A DNA stretch of 7,623 nucleotides from Gammaproteobacteria bacterium (GTDB taxonomy: Bacteria > Pseudomonadota > Gammaproteobacteria > UBA6429 > Thiohalophilaceae). Positions 5,820 to 7,623 of the stretch are shown here, in pieces. The translations under genes were made by a program, and so were the position numbers. The notes beneath the pieces were generated by a model. The model made no database searches. It was given only the letters and a program-made list of their open reading frames with translations, and was not told the origin of the DNA. Location of the stretch: positions 1-7,623 of the forward strand of contig JAOUOK010000066.1 of assembly GCA_029880425.1 (NCBI GenBank), in the 5' to 3' direction. Position 1 is the stretch's first letter, and every line of letters begins with the position of its first letter.

Positions 5820-7421
5820 TTATTTCAATTTAGGCGGTGTTGTGAAACTGTGGAATGGAGGTGGTGACGGTAATGTCCACTCAAGTCCAGGCGTTCCAAT
5901 TTGTGCACCATCCCATGGTTTAGCAGGTGCTTTCTCACCACCCTTAACCGTTTTAATAATAATGTAGAGGAATAACAGGTGCGATAAACCAAAGGCAAAT
6001 GCGCCAATGCTTGAAATCTGGTTAAACTCGATAAATTGAATATTGTAGTCAACGATTCTTCGAGGCATTCCTGCAAGTCCAGAAAAATGCTGTGGGAAGA
6101 ATGTCATATTAAATGCCAATGTTGTCCACCAGAAGAAAATCTTACCCAGTTTTTCATCATACATATGACCGGTCCATTTCGGTAACCAGTAAAACACCCC
6201 TGCATACAGGCCAAATACTGCACCCGGTATCAAGGCGTAATGGAAATGTGCCACTACGAAATAGGTATCATGATATTGTAAATCAGCGGGCACTACCGCC
6301 AACATAACACCTGTAACCCCCGCAAATGAGAACATCAATATAATTGCAATCGCAAACAACATCGGAGTCTCAAATGTCATCGAACCACGCCACATGGTGA
6401 AGATGAAATTAAAAATCATCAAACCAATCGGGATGGATATCATGATTGTTCCTATCATGAAGTACATGGTAGCTCCTAATGACATACCAATCGTATATTG
6501 ATGATGAGCCCATACGATCAATCCCAATACAAATAACACACCCATGAAGTAAACCAGGGGTTTGTAACCAAACAGAGGTTTACGAGAAAATGTTGGGATT
6601 ACCAGGCCTAATACACCAATCGACGGTAATAACAGAACATATACTTCTGGATGACCGAAGAACCAGAATAAATGCTGGAATAAAACAGGATCACCACCAC
6701 CGGCTGCATCAAAGAAACTTGTACCGAAGTGACGGTCAAACAGTAACATCGTTACACCACCCGCAAGTACAGGCATGATGATAACCAGCAATAAACCGGT
6801 GAAGAACCATGCCCAGACAAACAATGGCATATCCATCATTTTCATACCTGGCGCACGCATATTAAGTATGGTAGTAACGATATTGATTGACGCCATGATG
6901 GAAGAAATACCCAACAGGTGAACAGTGAAAATCAACAGATCCATACCCAGCCCGACCTGGACTGAAAGCGGTGGATAAAGTGTCCACCCCGTGTTTACTG
7001 GTGTACCTGTACCAGGAATAAACTGAACAAGTAAAGATGAAACAAGTAAAACTGCTGCAGCAGGTAATAGCCAGAAACTCATATTATTCATACGAGGTAA
7101 GGCCATATCGGGTGCACCAATCATCATTGGAATCATCCAGTTTGCCATACCCGCAGCTGCTGGCATTACAACACCAAATACCATGATTAATGCATGATCC
7201 GTTACCAGGTTGTTATATAAATCGGGATCAAGAATTTGTAATCCCGGCATATATAATTCAGCACGAATAAGCATAGCCATCGCACCACCCAGGAATAACA
7301 TTACCAGGGCGAATACCAGGTACATGGTACCTATGTCTTTATGATTTGTACTATATAACCAACGCTTAAAACCTTTTGGAGGTTCGTCATGGTGATGTTC
7401 TTCGTGTGTCACTGCACTCAT
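5820..7421 (-). CDS. coxA: Cytochrome c oxidase subunit I (A1-type), with altered K-channel
   Basis: The catalytic heme-copper subunit: it reduces O2 to water and pumps protons. In the 533-residue numbering the heme a ligands are His76 and His394, heme a3 His392, CuB His257, His306 and His307, with the cross-linked Tyr261. The Mg-site pair His384-Asp385 and propionate arginines Arg454-Arg455 are present. The D-channel is complete: Asp105, Asn94, Asn112, Ser173, Ser174, and Glu259 in GHPEVY, making it A1 type. The K-channel is not: the usual PTG(I/V)K reads PIGLM (331-335), and the serine after helix VI start is Gly272. About twelve helices are present. The start chosen is ATG at 7421, with GGAG nine bases upstream; a TTG at 7436 in frame would add five residues but overlaps that ribosome site. 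It lies 15 bp after coxB. Confidence 0.97.
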   Translation of the reverse strand: MSAVTHEEHHHDEPPKGFKRWLYSTNHKDIGTMYLVFALVMLFLGGAMAMLIRAELYMPGLQILDPDLYNNLVTDHALIMVFGVVMPAAAGMANWMIPMMIGAPDMALPRMNNMSFWLLPAAAVLLVSSLLVQFIPGTGTPVNTGWTLYPPLSVQVGLGMDLLIFTVHLLGISSIMASINIVTTILNMRAPGMKMMDMPLFVWAWFFTGLLLVIIMPVLAGGVTMLLFDRHFGTSFFDAAGGGDPVLFQHLFWFFGHPEVYVLLLPSIGVLGLVIPTFSRKPLFGYKPLVYFMGVLFVLGLIVWAHHQYTIGMSLGATMYFMIGTIMISIPIGLMIFNFIFTMWRGSMTFETPMLFAIAIILMFSFAGVTGVMLAVVPADLQYHDTYFVVAHFHYALIPGAVFGLYAGVFYWLPKWTGHMYDEKLGKIFFWWTTLAFNMTFFPQHFSGLAGMPRRIVDYNIQFIEFNQISSIGAFAFGLSHLLFLYIIIKTVKGGEKAPAKPWDGAQIGTPGLEWTLPSPPPFHSFTTPPKLK

Positions 7422-7436
7422 TACTTCGTTCTCCAA

Positions 7437-7623
7437 TTACTTACGCGCTGATTTAACATCAGCAGGTTGAACAGTATCATTAGTATTATTACCCCAGGTA
7501 TTACGCTCATAGGTAACAACAGCGGCGATTTCTAAATCATTTAATTGTTTCCAGGCTGCCATTGCCGTTCCGGCTTTACCATTTAAAACGATATCTATAT
7601 GGGCAGCCTTATCCCCAGTCGTA
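7437..7623 (-). CDS. coxB: Cytochrome c oxidase subunit II, C-terminal cytochrome c domain (5' end outside window)
   Basis: The last 61 codons of a minus-strand gene end in TAA at 7437. The segment reads as the tail of a class I cytochrome c domain: HIDIVLNGKAGTAM, then LNDLEIAAVVTYERNTWGN, then a polar tail VQPADVKSARK. The Met codon at 7560-7562 is in the position of the axial heme c methionine, although the usual Met-Pro is Met-Ala here. The ITYERN-like motif and VQPADV tail are typical of gammaproteobacterial CoxB with a fused cytochrome c domain, making the enzyme caa3-like. The CuA-binding cupredoxin domain, transmembrane hairpin and CxxCH motif lie beyond the right edge, so they are not seen. 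It is followed 15 bp later by coxA, and the operon promoter must lie upstream of coxB, outside the window. Confidence 0.93.
   Translation of the reverse strand, partial: TTGDKAAHIDIVLNGKAGTAMAAWKQLNDLEIAAVVTYERNTWGNNTNDTVQPADVKSARK

Noticed and set aside
5825..6778. Further open frames inside coxA on both strands (5825-6076, 6113-6307, 6590-6778)
   Set aside because: All are out-of-frame shadows of the well-supported coxA gene.

Overview
The window is a gammaproteobacterial-type aa3 (caa3-like) cytochrome c oxidase biogenesis locus. It holds the three core oxidase genes (coxB partial, coxA, coxC) together with copper-insertion, heme-a-synthesis and assembly genes. The gene set and order (coxB, coxA, a small membrane protein, ctaG, coxC, a DUF2909 gene, SURF1, a SCO-like protein, ctaA, ctaB) match what I recall of the Pseudomonas-type cluster. 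The DNA is AT-rich, most visibly in the SCO-like, SURF1 and ctaG genes, which fits a low-to-moderate GC gammaproteobacterium. I cannot name a genus.

Layout from right to left, all on the minus strand unless stated: the 3' end of coxB (subunit II with a C-terminal cytochrome c domain); coxA (subunit I); a 45-residue single-span protein joined to ctaG (Cox11) by an ATGA overlap; coxC (subunit III). A strong bidirectional hairpin terminator follows coxC. It is shared with a convergent plus-strand gene for a small DUF2909 protein. A 44-bp divergent spacer then separates that gene from SURF1, and SURF1, the SCO-like gene, ctaA and ctaB follow on the minus strand. A 258-bp non-coding gap before ctaA contains a perfect FNR/Anr-type palindrome. 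At the far left is the first codon stretch of an unidentified minus-strand gene. It has a consensus sigma-70 promoter with two matching 12-bp palindromes, one in the spacer and one over the expected start site.

The genes form one pathway. CtaB makes heme O, CtaA converts it to heme A, and SURF1 helps with heme a insertion. CtaG delivers CuB copper to subunit I, the SCO-like protein probably acts in thiol or copper handling, and CoxA, CoxB and CoxC form the terminal oxidase. The terminator suggests at least two transcription units: structural genes plus ctaG, and SURF1 through ctaB.

The most striking observation is in CoxA. All metal ligands and the D-channel are intact, but three polar K-channel positions are replaced by non-polar residues, including the key lysine (Met335). 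Other points of interest are the twin-palindrome promoter, the FNR-like box before the heme A genes, the SCO-like protein that keeps CxxxC but lacks the usual copper-binding histidine, and the small gene between coxA and ctaG.
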